DNA of 63,489 nt from an uncultured Pelagibacteraceae bacterium (GTDB lineage Bacteria > Pseudomonadota > Alphaproteobacteria > Pelagibacterales > Pelagibacteraceae), in NCBI GenBank assembly GCA_902590285.1, contig CACIWE010000002.1, positions 1 through 63,489 of the forward strand, given 5' to 3'. Both the position numbers and the translations under genes were made by a program. The stretch's first letter is position 1; each line of letters opens with the position of its first letter. Positions 9,589-18,569 of the stretch are shown piece after piece. The notes under the pieces were generated by a model that did no database searches, was not told where the DNA came from, and saw nothing but the letters and a program-made list of their open reading frames with translations.

Positions 9589-10373
9589 TGGCAAATCAGT
9601 ACGATGTATTAGGTAAAGCACCTGGTTTAGAAGAGCTAAACAAGCTATCACCTAGCGATGTTCATCTAACTATTAGAGGTTTAAACGCTGGCTATGGAAA
9701 AATGGAAATTCTTCATAACTTCGATTTAACTGTCAGTAAAGGCCAGTCATTATGTTTAATAGGACCTAACGGAGCTGGTAAATCTACTATACTTCATTCT
9801 ATATATGGTTTCACAAATATTTTTGACGGAAAAATCGAATTAGACGGAAATGAAATTACCAAATTAACTCCAGCTGAAAAATTAAGTAAAGTTGGTGTTG
9901 CTTATATCTTGCAAGATAACTCAGTGTTTCCTGATATGACGGTTGAAGAAAATCTTTTAATGGGAGGATATATTAAAGATAAGCAAGACGAGGCCTACGA
10001 AGAAGCGGAAAGAATATTCCAAAAATATGATAGATTAAGAAATAGAAGAAACCAGCCAGCAAAAGTTTTATCAGGTGGTGAGAGAAGGTTGTTAGAAATT
10101 TCAAGAGCGCTAGTAATGAAACCTTCAGTTCTACTAGTGGATGAACCATCAATTGGTTTGGAACCAAAATACATTGGTATGGTGTTTGAAATTTTAGAAG
10201 ATCTTCAAAAAGCAGAGAAGAAGACAATCATTCTAGTAGAGCAAAATGCTAAAAAAGGTTTAGAGTTTGCAGATATTGGATATGTTTTAGTATCAGGTCA
10301 AACTGCAATCGCAGGTAAAGGTAACGATCTACTTAAAAATCCAGACGTAGGAAGATTATTCCTAGGTGGTTAA
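9588..10373 (+). CDS. livF: Liv-type ABC ATPase (LivF-like)
   Basis: GPNGAGKST, LSGGERRLLEISRAL, LLVDEPSIG. Confidence 0.93.
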   Translation: MANQYDVLGKAPGLEELNKLSPSDVHLTIRGLNAGYGKMEILHNFDLTVSKGQSLCLIGPNGAGKSTILHSIYGFTNIFDGKIELDGNEITKLTPAEKLSKVGVAYILQDNSVFPDMTVEENLLMGGYIKDKQDEAYEEAERIFQKYDRLRNRRNQPAKVLSGGERRLLEISRALVMKPSVLLVDEPSIGLEPKYIGMVFEILEDLQKAEKKTIILVEQNAKKGLEFADIGYVLVSGQTAIAGKGNDLLKNPDVGRLFLGG

Positions 10374-11077
10374 TGATTAACCACAAAATATTTTTACAAG
10401 GTCTTAAATCATTAAAAGGTTCAAGAAGTCCAGCCATTCCACTAGGAGCATGTTTTATTGCACTAGGAGCTCTATTAAAAGATGCTGGCTTTAATTTACA
10501 ACAAAGCGCTGCTTCAAGTTTATTTACTTACGCATTGCCTGGGCAATTAGTAATGGCAGAGTCATTACTAGTGGGTGCCTCAATTGTAAATATATTTATA
10601 GCTGTATGGTTAGTTAATTTTAGACTTTATCCAATGACGGTTTCTTTATTTCCATTACTTGATCATAAGTCACAACCAAAATGGAAATACTATTTATCTT
10701 GTCATTTCTTGGCAGTAACCTCCTGGTTAATAGCTAAAGATGGTTACAAAAAAATAGATAAAAAAAATCGAATAGATTTTTGGATTGGAATAGGAATTGG
10801 AACCTGGTCTACAGCAATTTTGATGACTGTAATTGGTTATTTGTCCGCAGACTATCTTAATAAAGATATATTAATTGGTCTCGCTATAGTTAACCCTGTT
10901 TATTTCTTTTGTATGATGATAGGCGCAATGAAAAATTTAAGTATTTCTATTGCTGTAATTGGAGGAACAATTTTAGGTCCATTTATTTATTTGATTTCAA
11001 CTGAGTGGGCTTTGTTATTTGCTGGTCTTATTGCAGGAACTATTGCTTTTTTATTTGGAGGTAAAAATGGCGAGTAG
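10373..11077 (+). CDS. azlC: AzlC family branched-chain amino acid exporter subunit
   Basis: IPLGACFIALGALLKDAGF...SSLFTYALPGQLVMAESLL; followed by AzlD. Confidence 0.9.
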   Translation: MINHKIFLQGLKSLKGSRSPAIPLGACFIALGALLKDAGFNLQQSAASSLFTYALPGQLVMAESLLVGASIVNIFIAVWLVNFRLYPMTVSLFPLLDHKSQPKWKYYLSCHFLAVTSWLIAKDGYKKIDKKNRIDFWIGIGIGTWSTAILMTVIGYLSADYLNKDILIGLAIVNPVYFFCMMIGAMKNLSISIAVIGGTILGPFIYLISTEWALLFAGLIAGTIAFLFGGKNGE

Positions 11078-11393
11078 TCAGATAATAATTTTGGCAATAG
11101 TAGCAACATCCGTTGCAACATTTATTTCCAGATTTATGGGAGCACTCACTTCAGAAAAGGTAAGTGTAAAATCAAAAGTATTTCAATGGTTTAATTGTGT
11201 GGCTTATTCAACTCTGGCAGCTTTATTGGGTAGAATGATAATTTTTCCAGCAGGTGTGCTAGCTGACAGTGCGTTATTTGTAAGAGTGTTTGTTTTAGTA
11301 ATATGTATTTTAGTATTTGTTTTTAGTAAGAAAAATTTAGTTATACCAACAATTTTATCAGCAATACTTTTAAGTTTTTTTAATTCAATATAA
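11067..11393 (+). CDS. azlD: AzlD family protein; likely start 11067 (ORF track starts at 11019)
   Basis: Small 4-TM protein (FISRFMGAL...) overlapping azlC. Confidence 0.82.
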   Translation: MASSQIIILAIVATSVATFISRFMGALTSEKVSVKSKVFQWFNCVAYSTLAALLGRMIIFPAGVLADSALFVRVFVLVICILVFVFSKKNLVIPTILSAILLSFFNSI

Positions 11394-11417
11394 AAACTTA
11401 TTGTGTTAAACTTAATA

Positions 11418-11471
11418 ATGGAGCCAATATTCGCAATCTTTATACTTTTATGGATTGCCGGCCAATCATAG
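11418..11471 (+). CDS. Candidate 17-aa hydrophobic leader peptide MEPIFAIFILLWIAGQS upstream of glaH
   Basis: Complete short ORF ending 6 nt before glaH ATG; overlaps alternative hairpins. Confidence 0.3.
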   Translation: MEPIFAIFILLWIAGQS

Positions 11472-11477
11472 GGCCTT

Positions 11478-12374
11478 ATGAGTTTTAAAATTGAAAATCA
11501 TCAAAAATCAAAAAGAGTTCGTGTAATTAAATTTGAAGAGTCAGATTTAGATAGATTAATTTTCCCATTTAAAAAACACACTATACTATCTTTAGAGTAC
11601 AAACCTTTCTCAAGATTTAGCTTAGCAAAGAGTTTAGATGAGGTATTCGAAAATAAACTTAGTCAAACTTTAATTAAAATTCTTAAAGATAGAGAAACCG
11701 GAACTGTTATAGTCGAACCTGAAATCAATAATAAAAAATTTGATAAAGATTTTTTAGTAAAATTATCCACTGGACTTGCTTACTTGGTAGGAAACCCTAA
11801 TTTTGACTCAATGACTAGTAAATATTATGCAAGGTTCCATGTCAAACATCAGGATAGTAGCGACTCTTATTTGAGAAAAGCTTATACAAAATTAGATCTA
11901 CACACTGATGGTACTTATGTAAAAGAAAAAACAGATTGGTTAATTATGACTAAAATGGAGGAACAAAACGTTAGCGGAGGAGAGAGTGTAATTTTACATT
12001 TAGATGACTGGGAACATTTAGAACAATTAAGTAATGACCCTGTAGGACAACAAAATTTTATATGGGGATCACCTAAAAGTAAAAATGTAGATTATAAAGT
12101 CGAACACCCTGTATTCTCAAAAGATAAAAAAGGAAAACCAACTATTTCTTATATTGATCAATTTCCAGAACCAAAAAATATGGAGCAAGGTTTATTTCTA
12201 CAAAGGCTATCCGATGCATTAGAGGAAAGTAAAAATAAAGTTATTTTTCCATTAACAGTTGGATCAACAATTTTTTCTAATAATTATTTTTGGTTACACG
12301 GAAGAAAAGCATTTAATGAGCATACTGGGTTATCTAGAGAATTACTAAGAATCAGGGGAACTTTTTTTAATTAA
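11478..12374 (+). CDS. glaH: Glutarate 2-hydroxylase (CsiD/GlaH family 2-oxoglutarate/Fe(II) oxygenase)
   Basis: Strong recalled similarity to E. coli CsiD/GlaH: YYARFHVKHQDSSDSYLRKAY, LHTDGTYVKEKTDW, MEEQNVSGGESVILHLDDWEHL, YIDQFPEPKNMEQGLFLQRLSDALEESK, FWLHGRKAF...RELLRIRG. Confidence 0.92.
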   Translation: MSFKIENHQKSKRVRVIKFEESDLDRLIFPFKKHTILSLEYKPFSRFSLAKSLDEVFENKLSQTLIKILKDRETGTVIVEPEINNKKFDKDFLVKLSTGLAYLVGNPNFDSMTSKYYARFHVKHQDSSDSYLRKAYTKLDLHTDGTYVKEKTDWLIMTKMEEQNVSGGESVILHLDDWEHLEQLSNDPVGQQNFIWGSPKSKNVDYKVEHPVFSKDKKGKPTISYIDQFPEPKNMEQGLFLQRLSDALEESKNKVIFPLTVGSTIFSNNYFWLHGRKAFNEHTGLSRELLRIRGTFFN

Positions 12375-12400
12375 TTAAGAAATATTTCAAATTAGAGTTA

Positions 12401-12429
12401 TTGACTCTTACTGATCATTCATTTTTAAT
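12401..12429 (+). promoter_or_regulatory. Predicted promoter TTGACT-N17-TTTAAT upstream of tctC
   Basis: -35-like 12401-12406, -10-like 12424-12429. Confidence 0.5.
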
Positions 12430-12435
12430 AATATT

Positions 12436-12468
12436 TTAATTAATTAATTAACAGAGGGAAATAATATG
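12436..12468 (+). promoter_or_regulatory. Leader cassette TTAATTAATTAATTAACAGAGGGAAATAATATG
   Basis: Second copy of cassette at 5555 and 22305. Confidence 0.7.
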
Positions 12469-13446
12469 TTTAATAATTTGAAAAAATTAATTAGCTTGGT
12501 TTTCGCGACTGTTCTTTTAACTTCAATCTCATCTACTAGTTTCGCAGTCGATAAGTTGCATTTCATTATCGGTGGTGGTGCTGGTGGTGGTTGGGATGGA
12601 ACTGCTAGAGGAACTGGTGAAGCTTTAACTAAAGCTGGTTTTCTAAAAAGTGCTTCATATGAAAATATGTCGGGTGGTGGTGGAGGAAAAGCTCTATCTT
12701 ACATAATCAATTCGAAGCCAGAAGGAACTATATTAGTTCAATCAACACCTTTAGTATTAAGATCAATCACTAGACACAAAGGTTACGTAAAAGGTTCTGG
12801 TGTATTATCTTACAAGGATGTTAAACCAATCGCTGGGGTAATCGGTGACTACGGTGCAATCGCAGTTGCTAAAAACTCACCATATAAAAACTTTAAAGAT
12901 GTAGTGGATGCTTACAAAAAAAATCCTAAGTCAGTTAAAATGGCTGGTGGCTCTGTAAGAGGAAGCATGGACCATTTAATTGGTGCACTTGCATTTCAAG
13001 AGGCTGGTGCAAATCCTAACGACGTAGTTTACGTACCTTACGATGCTGGTGGTAAAGCTTTAGCTGGACTTCTATCAGGAGAAACTCAAATTCTTTCAAC
13101 TGGTTTGGGAGAAGTAATGGGTGCTAGAGACCAAGTAAGAATTATTGGCATAACAGCTCCTAAAAGAGTAGGTGATGCTCCAGAAGTTCCAACTCTAAAA
13201 GAACAAGGATACGATGTTCAGTTTGTTAACTGGAGAGGTTTCTTTGCTCCTAAGAGCATGCCAAGTGGAGATGTAAAGAAGATTGCTAAAATGTTAGGCG
13301 ATGTTCAAAAAACTCCAGAATGGGAAACAGTTAGAAAAAGAAATGCTTGGGTAAATATTTATAATCCAGGAAGTAAATTCGACAGTTTCTTAAAGAAACA
13401 AACGAAAGAAATGACAAAGTTAATGAAAAAACTAGGTGTGATCTAG
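12466..13446 (+). CDS. tctC: Tripartite tricarboxylate transporter substrate-binding protein (TctC/Bug family)
   Basis: Signal peptide; IIGGGAGGGWDGTARGTGEAL; followed by TctB and TctA. Confidence 0.92.
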   Translation: MFNNLKKLISLVFATVLLTSISSTSFAVDKLHFIIGGGAGGGWDGTARGTGEALTKAGFLKSASYENMSGGGGGKALSYIINSKPEGTILVQSTPLVLRSITRHKGYVKGSGVLSYKDVKPIAGVIGDYGAIAVAKNSPYKNFKDVVDAYKKNPKSVKMAGGSVRGSMDHLIGALAFQEAGANPNDVVYVPYDAGGKALAGLLSGETQILSTGLGEVMGARDQVRIIGITAPKRVGDAPEVPTLKEQGYDVQFVNWRGFFAPKSMPSGDVKKIAKMLGDVQKTPEWETVRKRNAWVNIYNPGSKFDSFLKKQTKEMTKLMKKLGVI

Positions 13447-13469
13447 TTAGTTAACTTAGAAGAAGAGCA

Positions 13470-13940
13470 GTGAAAATAAATTCAGTCAAAATTATCTCGC
13501 TGCTCTTTTTTATTTTATCGGCATTTTATTTATACACCGCACATCAAATACAAGTTTTTGCCTTCGATGAAGGCGCACCTTTTAATGCTAAAACTTTTCC
13601 GATTTATTTAGGTTATGCAGGAATGTTTTTCTCTGGTCTAAAAATTGTTTTACCAGATCAAAAACCAATAAAAATTGATCCAACGTATTTAGAATTTAAA
13701 AAAACAATTTTGCTAGTGTTAACAATGATTGTTTATGGCGCAACGATACTTAAAGTTGGTTTCTTTTTATCAACTTCTCTTTTTTTAGTTTTTTCTTATT
13801 ATTTTTTAGGTGAAAGAAGATGGAAATATATTATAATTTTCTCTTTCCCATTTGTTGCAATTTTTATGTATCTCTTACACGGAGTGCTAGCTGTTTATCT
13901 TAGAGATCCATTATTAAAATACATAGGAATAATAGGATGA
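13470..13940 (+). CDS. tctB: Tripartite tricarboxylate transporter small membrane subunit, GTG start
   Basis: Four TM segments; FNAKTFPIYLGYAGM; between TctC and TctA. Confidence 0.88.
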   Translation: MKINSVKIISLLFFILSAFYLYTAHQIQVFAFDEGAPFNAKTFPIYLGYAGMFFSGLKIVLPDQKPIKIDPTYLEFKKTILLVLTMIVYGATILKVGFFLSTSLFLVFSYYFLGERRWKYIIIFSFPFVAIFMYLLHGVLAVYLRDPLLKYIGIIG

Positions 13941-15439
13941 TTGAGGGTATTCTAATTGGTTTAAAAACTGCTTTATCTTTTCAAAACTTAATGATGGTAA
14001 TGATCGGTTGTTTTGCAGGAACAATTATCGGAATGCTTCCAGGCTTAGGGCCCATGACTGCAATTGCTTTAATGATTCCTATAACCTATGGCTTTGATCC
14101 TGCAACAGGTTTAATCTTAATGGCTGGAGTTTATTATGGAGCAGTATTTGGTGGTTCAACATCATCTATTTTAATTAATGCTCCAGGTGTTCCAGGAACA
14201 GTAGCAACTTCATTTGACGGTTATCCTATGGCGCAACAAGGTAAGGCAGGTAAAGCATTAGCCATTGCTGCTTATAGTTCTTTTGCAGGTGGAACGATAT
14301 CAGCAATTTTTTTATTAATAGCAGCTCCAAGTTTATCTAAAGTTAGCTTATCTTTTAGATCACCCGATTATTTTGGTCTAATGATTTTAGGTTTAACTGC
14401 TGTAGCGGCCTTTTCTTCTAAAGGAAACTTTTTAAAAGCAATGATGATGTGTGTATTAGGGTTAATGTTAGCTTCAGTAGGTCAAGATACTTTATCTGAT
14501 ATTCCAAGATTTACATTTAACACCATGAACTTATCAGACGGAATAAGTTTCGTTTTAGTTGTTATGGCAACATTTGCGATGAGTGAAGCTCTTACTATTA
14601 TTATTAAAGGAAACGACCCCTCTAAAGCTGCAAAACAAATATCATTAACAGATCTAGGGTCAATAAAAGTAAATAAAGAAGAGACAAAACAAATGGCTGC
14701 TACTATTCCTCGTTCTTCTATTTTAGGATTTATTATTGGAGTACTACCTGGAGCAGGGGCAACTATTGCATCTTTCTTAGCTTATGGAATGGAAAGAAAC
14801 TTTGTTAAAAGTGAAGAAAAAGAAAAGTTTGGCAAAGGAAGTGTACAAGGTTTATCCGCGCCTGAGACTGCTAATAATGCAGCTTGTTCAGGCTCTTTTG
14901 TTCCGTTACTCACATTAGGAATTCCAGGAAGTGGAACAACAGCAGTTATGCTTGGAGCTTTATTAGGTTTTGGAATTCAGCCAGGGCCAAGATTATATGA
15001 AACTAATCCAGATATTTTTTGGTCAGTTATTATGTCTATGTACATAGGAATGGTAGTGCTATTAATTTTAAATCTTCCTTTAATTCCTTATATTGCAAGA
15101 ATACTTGCGGTTCCAAGAACATTCTTAATTCCTATGATTTTATTTTTCTCAGTAACTGGAATTTATTTAATGTCCTTTAATAATTTTGATATTTTTTTAA
15201 TGATAGGAATAGCAGTTATTGCAACTATTTTAAGACTTTATGATTTTCCAATGCCTCCATTAATTTTAGCATTTGTATTAGGAGGTTTAATGGAGGAAAA
15301 CTTAAGAAGGTCTCTTTTGATTAGTGATGGATCTTGGGCTTTTTTATGGGATAGGCCTCTGACCCTATGCATTATGATGACGATACTCCTGATTATATGC
15401 TGGCAAATATATAGCTCTTTAATTTCGAGGAAAATATAG
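13937..15439 (+). CDS. tctA: Tripartite tricarboxylate transporter large permease
   Basis: GTIIGMLPGLGPMTAIALMIPITYG, YGGAVFGGSTSSILINAPG-like, GFGIQPGPRLYETNPDIFW. Confidence 0.95.
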   Translation: MIEGILIGLKTALSFQNLMMVMIGCFAGTIIGMLPGLGPMTAIALMIPITYGFDPATGLILMAGVYYGAVFGGSTSSILINAPGVPGTVATSFDGYPMAQQGKAGKALAIAAYSSFAGGTISAIFLLIAAPSLSKVSLSFRSPDYFGLMILGLTAVAAFSSKGNFLKAMMMCVLGLMLASVGQDTLSDIPRFTFNTMNLSDGISFVLVVMATFAMSEALTIIIKGNDPSKAAKQISLTDLGSIKVNKEETKQMAATIPRSSILGFIIGVLPGAGATIASFLAYGMERNFVKSEEKEKFGKGSVQGLSAPETANNAACSGSFVPLLTLGIPGSGTTAVMLGALLGFGIQPGPRLYETNPDIFWSVIMSMYIGMVVLLILNLPLIPYIARILAVPRTFLIPMILFFSVTGIYLMSFNNFDIFLMIGIAVIATILRLYDFPMPPLILAFVLGGLMEENLRRSLLISDGSWAFLWDRPLTLCIMMTILLIICWQIYSSLISRKI

Positions 15440-15512
15440 CTTTGTTGTATAAAAATCACATAATAAACCAGTAAAATCAACATTTTTTGAAAATTCCGAG
15501 GCAAAAAAGTGA

Positions 15513-15541
15513 TTGACCAAGATTGGTACTATGCTAAAGAT
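15513..15541 (+). promoter_or_regulatory. Predicted promoter TTGACC-N17-AAAGAT followed by palindromic leader TTAATTTATAAATTAA (15548-15563)
   Basis: Same layout as binding-protein genes; GGAAACAAAATG ribosome-binding context. Confidence 0.4.
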
Positions 15542-15572
15542 TTTCTGTTAATTTATAAATTAAGGAAACAAA

Positions 15573-16226
15573 ATGAAAAAAATTACTTCAATAGTAATAT
15601 TTTTATTATTTGCTACTGCTCAAACAGTAAAAGCAGATTTCGCAGTTGGAATCACAGGTGCGATGCACATGTTTGAAGCAAGTGGTACCGAAACTACTAG
15701 ACAAAGTGCTCAAAAAAACACCGGAAGTCACGATGAGGACGCAGTTGTTCCCGAGCTTTTTATTGAAGCATCTGGTGATAATGGCGTAACAGTTGGTATG
15801 TCTTATATTCCAACAAGAGAATTAGGAAACAAATCAAGATCTGATACTAATTCTGATGGAGATACAGGTACTTACACAGCTAAAGCGGAACTTGATAATG
15901 TTGTACAACTTTATGTAGATGTTCCTTTTGCTGAAACTTTTGGCTCAACCGTCTATGGTAAAGTAGGTATTCAACACGCTACTATTACGACTTTAGAATC
16001 TTTAAATTCAGGATCATCTTATCCTGATGAAGATGTATTAGGTTTAACTGTAGGTTTAGGCGCTAAAGGTGACTTACCTTATGGAAACAACTTATTCTAC
16101 AAAGTTGATTTGACGTACACTAACTTTGATGATTATACAGCAGACTCTGACTCGTCTCCAGCTAATAAACTTGAGGCAGAATTAGAGGACACGGCTTTAA
16201 AATTGTCAGTTGGTTATAAATTTTAA
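15573..16226 (+). CDS. Outer-membrane beta-barrel protein, unknown function
   Basis: Signal peptide, alternating beta-strand pattern, terminal ...LSVGYKF with C-terminal Phe. Confidence 0.75.
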   Translation: MKKITSIVIFLLFATAQTVKADFAVGITGAMHMFEASGTETTRQSAQKNTGSHDEDAVVPELFIEASGDNGVTVGMSYIPTRELGNKSRSDTNSDGDTGTYTAKAELDNVVQLYVDVPFAETFGSTVYGKVGIQHATITTLESLNSGSSYPDEDVLGLTVGLGAKGDLPYGNNLFYKVDLTYTNFDDYTADSDSSPANKLEAELEDTALKLSVGYKF

Positions 16227-16247
16227 AAATATTTAGCTAAATATTCA

Positions 16248-16280
16248 CAAAAACCCACAATTTTAATTGTGGGTTTTTGT
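16248..16280. terminator. Bidirectional terminator between convergent genes
   Basis: ACAAAAACCCACAATTTTAATTGTGGGTTTTTGT; A-run/T-run on either side. Confidence 0.85.
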
Positions 16281-16281
16281 A

Positions 16282-16668
16282 TTAAAGTCTAACATATTTT
16301 TTTTCTTTATCTATCGACCAATCTTTAGTTCCATTTGCTACGATAAATAAAAATCCACCAGCTAATCCTAAGTTTTTAAGAAACGCAATTGTTTGCATTT
16401 GATCAACAAAATCGAAGTGAAATAAAAACGCAGTAGCTATACAGAAAATTGCGAGTAGACCTGCAGAAACTCTTGCTTGATATCCTACGATGACAAATAA
16501 AGGTAAAATTAATTCTACAGCTATAGTTGGATATAATAAAAATCCTGGAATTCCATACCCCTCCATCCAGCTCATTGTACCATCGATACTAAAAATTTTA
16601 TTATACGCTGAAATCAAAAATAAAGCGGAGATAAGAAGTCTGCCAAGAAGATCAATTAAATTTGCCAT
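16282..16668 (-). CDS. DoxX family membrane protein
   Basis: LLGRLLISALFLISAYNKIF...GIPGFLLYPTIAVELILPLFVIVGYQAR. Confidence 0.88.
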   Translation of the reverse strand: MANLIDLLGRLLISALFLISAYNKIFSIDGTMSWMEGYGIPGFLLYPTIAVELILPLFVIVGYQARVSAGLLAIFCIATAFLFHFDFVDQMQTIAFLKNLGLAGGFLFIVANGTKDWSIDKEKKYVRL

Positions 16669-16719
16669 ATAAATTTGTACTGAATTGAACTATATGAGTC
16701 AAAAACTGATGAGTTTAAT

Positions 16720-17799
16720 TTAGGCTTTTTTAGAAATTATTTTCAATATTACTGGCACAGTAAATAAAATCATCAGTAATCTTATTATATGGTGAAATGA
16801 AACAAACTCAGGATCTAGATCAAAGAAAATGGCTATCACTGCAACTTCATAAATTCCTCCCGGGCAGTAGGAAAGCAACAAAGTAAAAAAGTTTTTATCA
16901 ATAATTAGACCTGCAACAACTGCTGCAGCAACTCCTAATATTATTAATAAGAACGTCGCTACAAAACTATGCAAAGCATTTCTTGCTATTTCTCCAAAAG
17001 TTTTGTCAGCAAATCTACACCCCACCGAAGAACCTAATATTAATAAACAATAATCAATGATGTCAGGAGATACTTGATAACTTGCAATTTCTACAATTTG
17101 CAATAAACCACTTGCAACTAAAGTTCCTGTCAACAGAGCAGCAGGAACTTTTATCTTTTCAAAGAATAAAATTAAAATTACTGACGATACAATTAAAATC
17201 ATTAAATGGTATAAATTTTGATGAGCAAAAATCTCTTCAGAAATATTTACGCTATCTACATCGTAAAAACTATTCACGATAAAAGGAAAAACAGTAATTA
17301 TAATAATTAATCGTATTAAATGAGATGTAGCTACTTGACTCAAGTCAGTTTTTGCATCTTCAGCTAATATCATCAACGGACCTAATGCACCTGGTGCAGC
17401 TGAAAAAATAGAAGTTTTCTTTTCATATTTTGAAAACTTTTCTAGATATTTTGATACGATTAGAACACTTAAAATTATATAAATTAACATTATAAGAGAG
17501 GTCCAGATCCAATCTTTCATTTGGCCGAATAAATCTTTGTCTATGTAATTACCGATATAAAGACCAAGAATTATTAATATAGAGGATAATACCAACCTCG
17601 GCATTTTAGTTTTAAGACCCATTAATGAAGCTAAAGAAGTTATTAGCATTGGCCCCAAGAACCAGGCTAAAGGAATATTAAAATATTCAGCTATTATGGC
17701 ACTTGGTATTGATATTATGATGACAGATATAAACGGTAGTGAAAATATCTGTTTAAAATTTTCTTTATTAAAAGGAATAGCTTGGTTATTCTGCATCAT
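16720..17799 (-). CDS. AbrB family (YdfH/YigM-type) membrane protein
   Basis: IPLAWFLGPMLITSLASLMG, GALGPLMILAEDAKTDLSQVATSHLIRLIII, YCPGGIYEVAVIA. Confidence 0.85.
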   Translation of the reverse strand: MMQNNQAIPFNKENFKQIFSLPFISVIIISIPSAIIAEYFNIPLAWFLGPMLITSLASLMGLKTKMPRLVLSSILIILGLYIGNYIDKDLFGQMKDWIWTSLIMLIYIILSVLIVSKYLEKFSKYEKKTSIFSAAPGALGPLMILAEDAKTDLSQVATSHLIRLIIIITVFPFIVNSFYDVDSVNISEEIFAHQNLYHLMILIVSSVILILFFEKIKVPAALLTGTLVASGLLQIVEIASYQVSPDIIDYCLLILGSSVGCRFADKTFGEIARNALHSFVATFLLIILGVAAAVVAGLIIDKNFFTLLLSYCPGGIYEVAVIAIFFDLDPEFVSFHHIIRLLMILFTVPVILKIISKKA

Positions 17800-17801
17800 T
17801 C

Positions 17802-18566
17802 ATGATTTTAGGATTTATAGGAACTGGTAAAATTTCATCATCAATTATCTTTGGTATTTTTAAATCAAAGCTAAAAATTAAAAGAATTTATATATCTTCA
17901 AGAAATAGAAACATAGCTAAAAAACTCTCTAAAAGTTATGGTAAAATAAAAATATTAAACAATAATCAAGAAATAATAGATAAATCTTCAGTAGTATTCT
18001 TAGGTGTAACACCTAATGTTGGTAATAAAATTTTACCTAAATTAAAATTTTCAAAAAATAAAAAAATTATAAGTCTTATTTCGACAATAAATTTGGATAA
18101 ACTTAAAAAAATTACAAAAAATAAAAATATTACAAGAGTTATACCTTTACCTCCAATTGAAATTAAAAAAGGACCAGTTATTGTATGTCCGCCAAGTAAA
18201 TTTGCTAATAATATTTTTAAACATTTGGGGCAAGTACTAGAAGTGAGAAATGAAAAACTAAGTTATAAGTTTTGGTCGACTGCTTCTTTAATGGCAACAT
18301 ACTATGAGATACTTAATACGAGTTCTAAATGGTTAAGCAAAAAAGGTATTAACAAAAAACTTGCTGACACATATGTAGCTGAATTATTTTTAGCTTTAAG
18401 TCAGGATGCCTTGAACAAATCTTCGCAAGGATTTAAAAAACTCGTAGCGGACTCCCAGACGTCAAAAGGCTTAAATATGCAGGTTCTTAATGAATTGAAA
18501 AAAGGAAAATTCTTTACTAAGTTCTCCAAAGCTCTTGAAAATGTGAATAAAAGAGTAAGTAAGTAA
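17802..18566 (+). CDS. Pyrroline-5-carboxylate reductase-like protein
   Basis: MILGFIGTGKISSSIIFGI Rossmann start; VVFLGVTPNV; C-terminal helical dimerization region. Confidence 0.8.
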   Translation: MILGFIGTGKISSSIIFGIFKSKLKIKRIYISSRNRNIAKKLSKSYGKIKILNNNQEIIDKSSVVFLGVTPNVGNKILPKLKFSKNKKIISLISTINLDKLKKITKNKNITRVIPLPPIEIKKGPVIVCPPSKFANNIFKHLGQVLEVRNEKLSYKFWSTASLMATYYEILNTSSKWLSKKGINKKLADTYVAELFLALSQDALNKSSQGFKKLVADSQTSKGLNMQVLNELKKGKFFTKFSKALENVNKRVSK

Positions 18567-18569
18567 ATC

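Noticed and set aside
12570-12700. GGTGGTGGTGCTGGTGGTGG triplet-like repeat
   Set aside because: Encodes the glycine-rich N-terminal region expected of TctC/Bug proteins; not an independent repeat.
15238-15504. 88-aa minus ORF at tctA 3' end
   Set aside because: Mostly antisense to conserved TctA; no motif.
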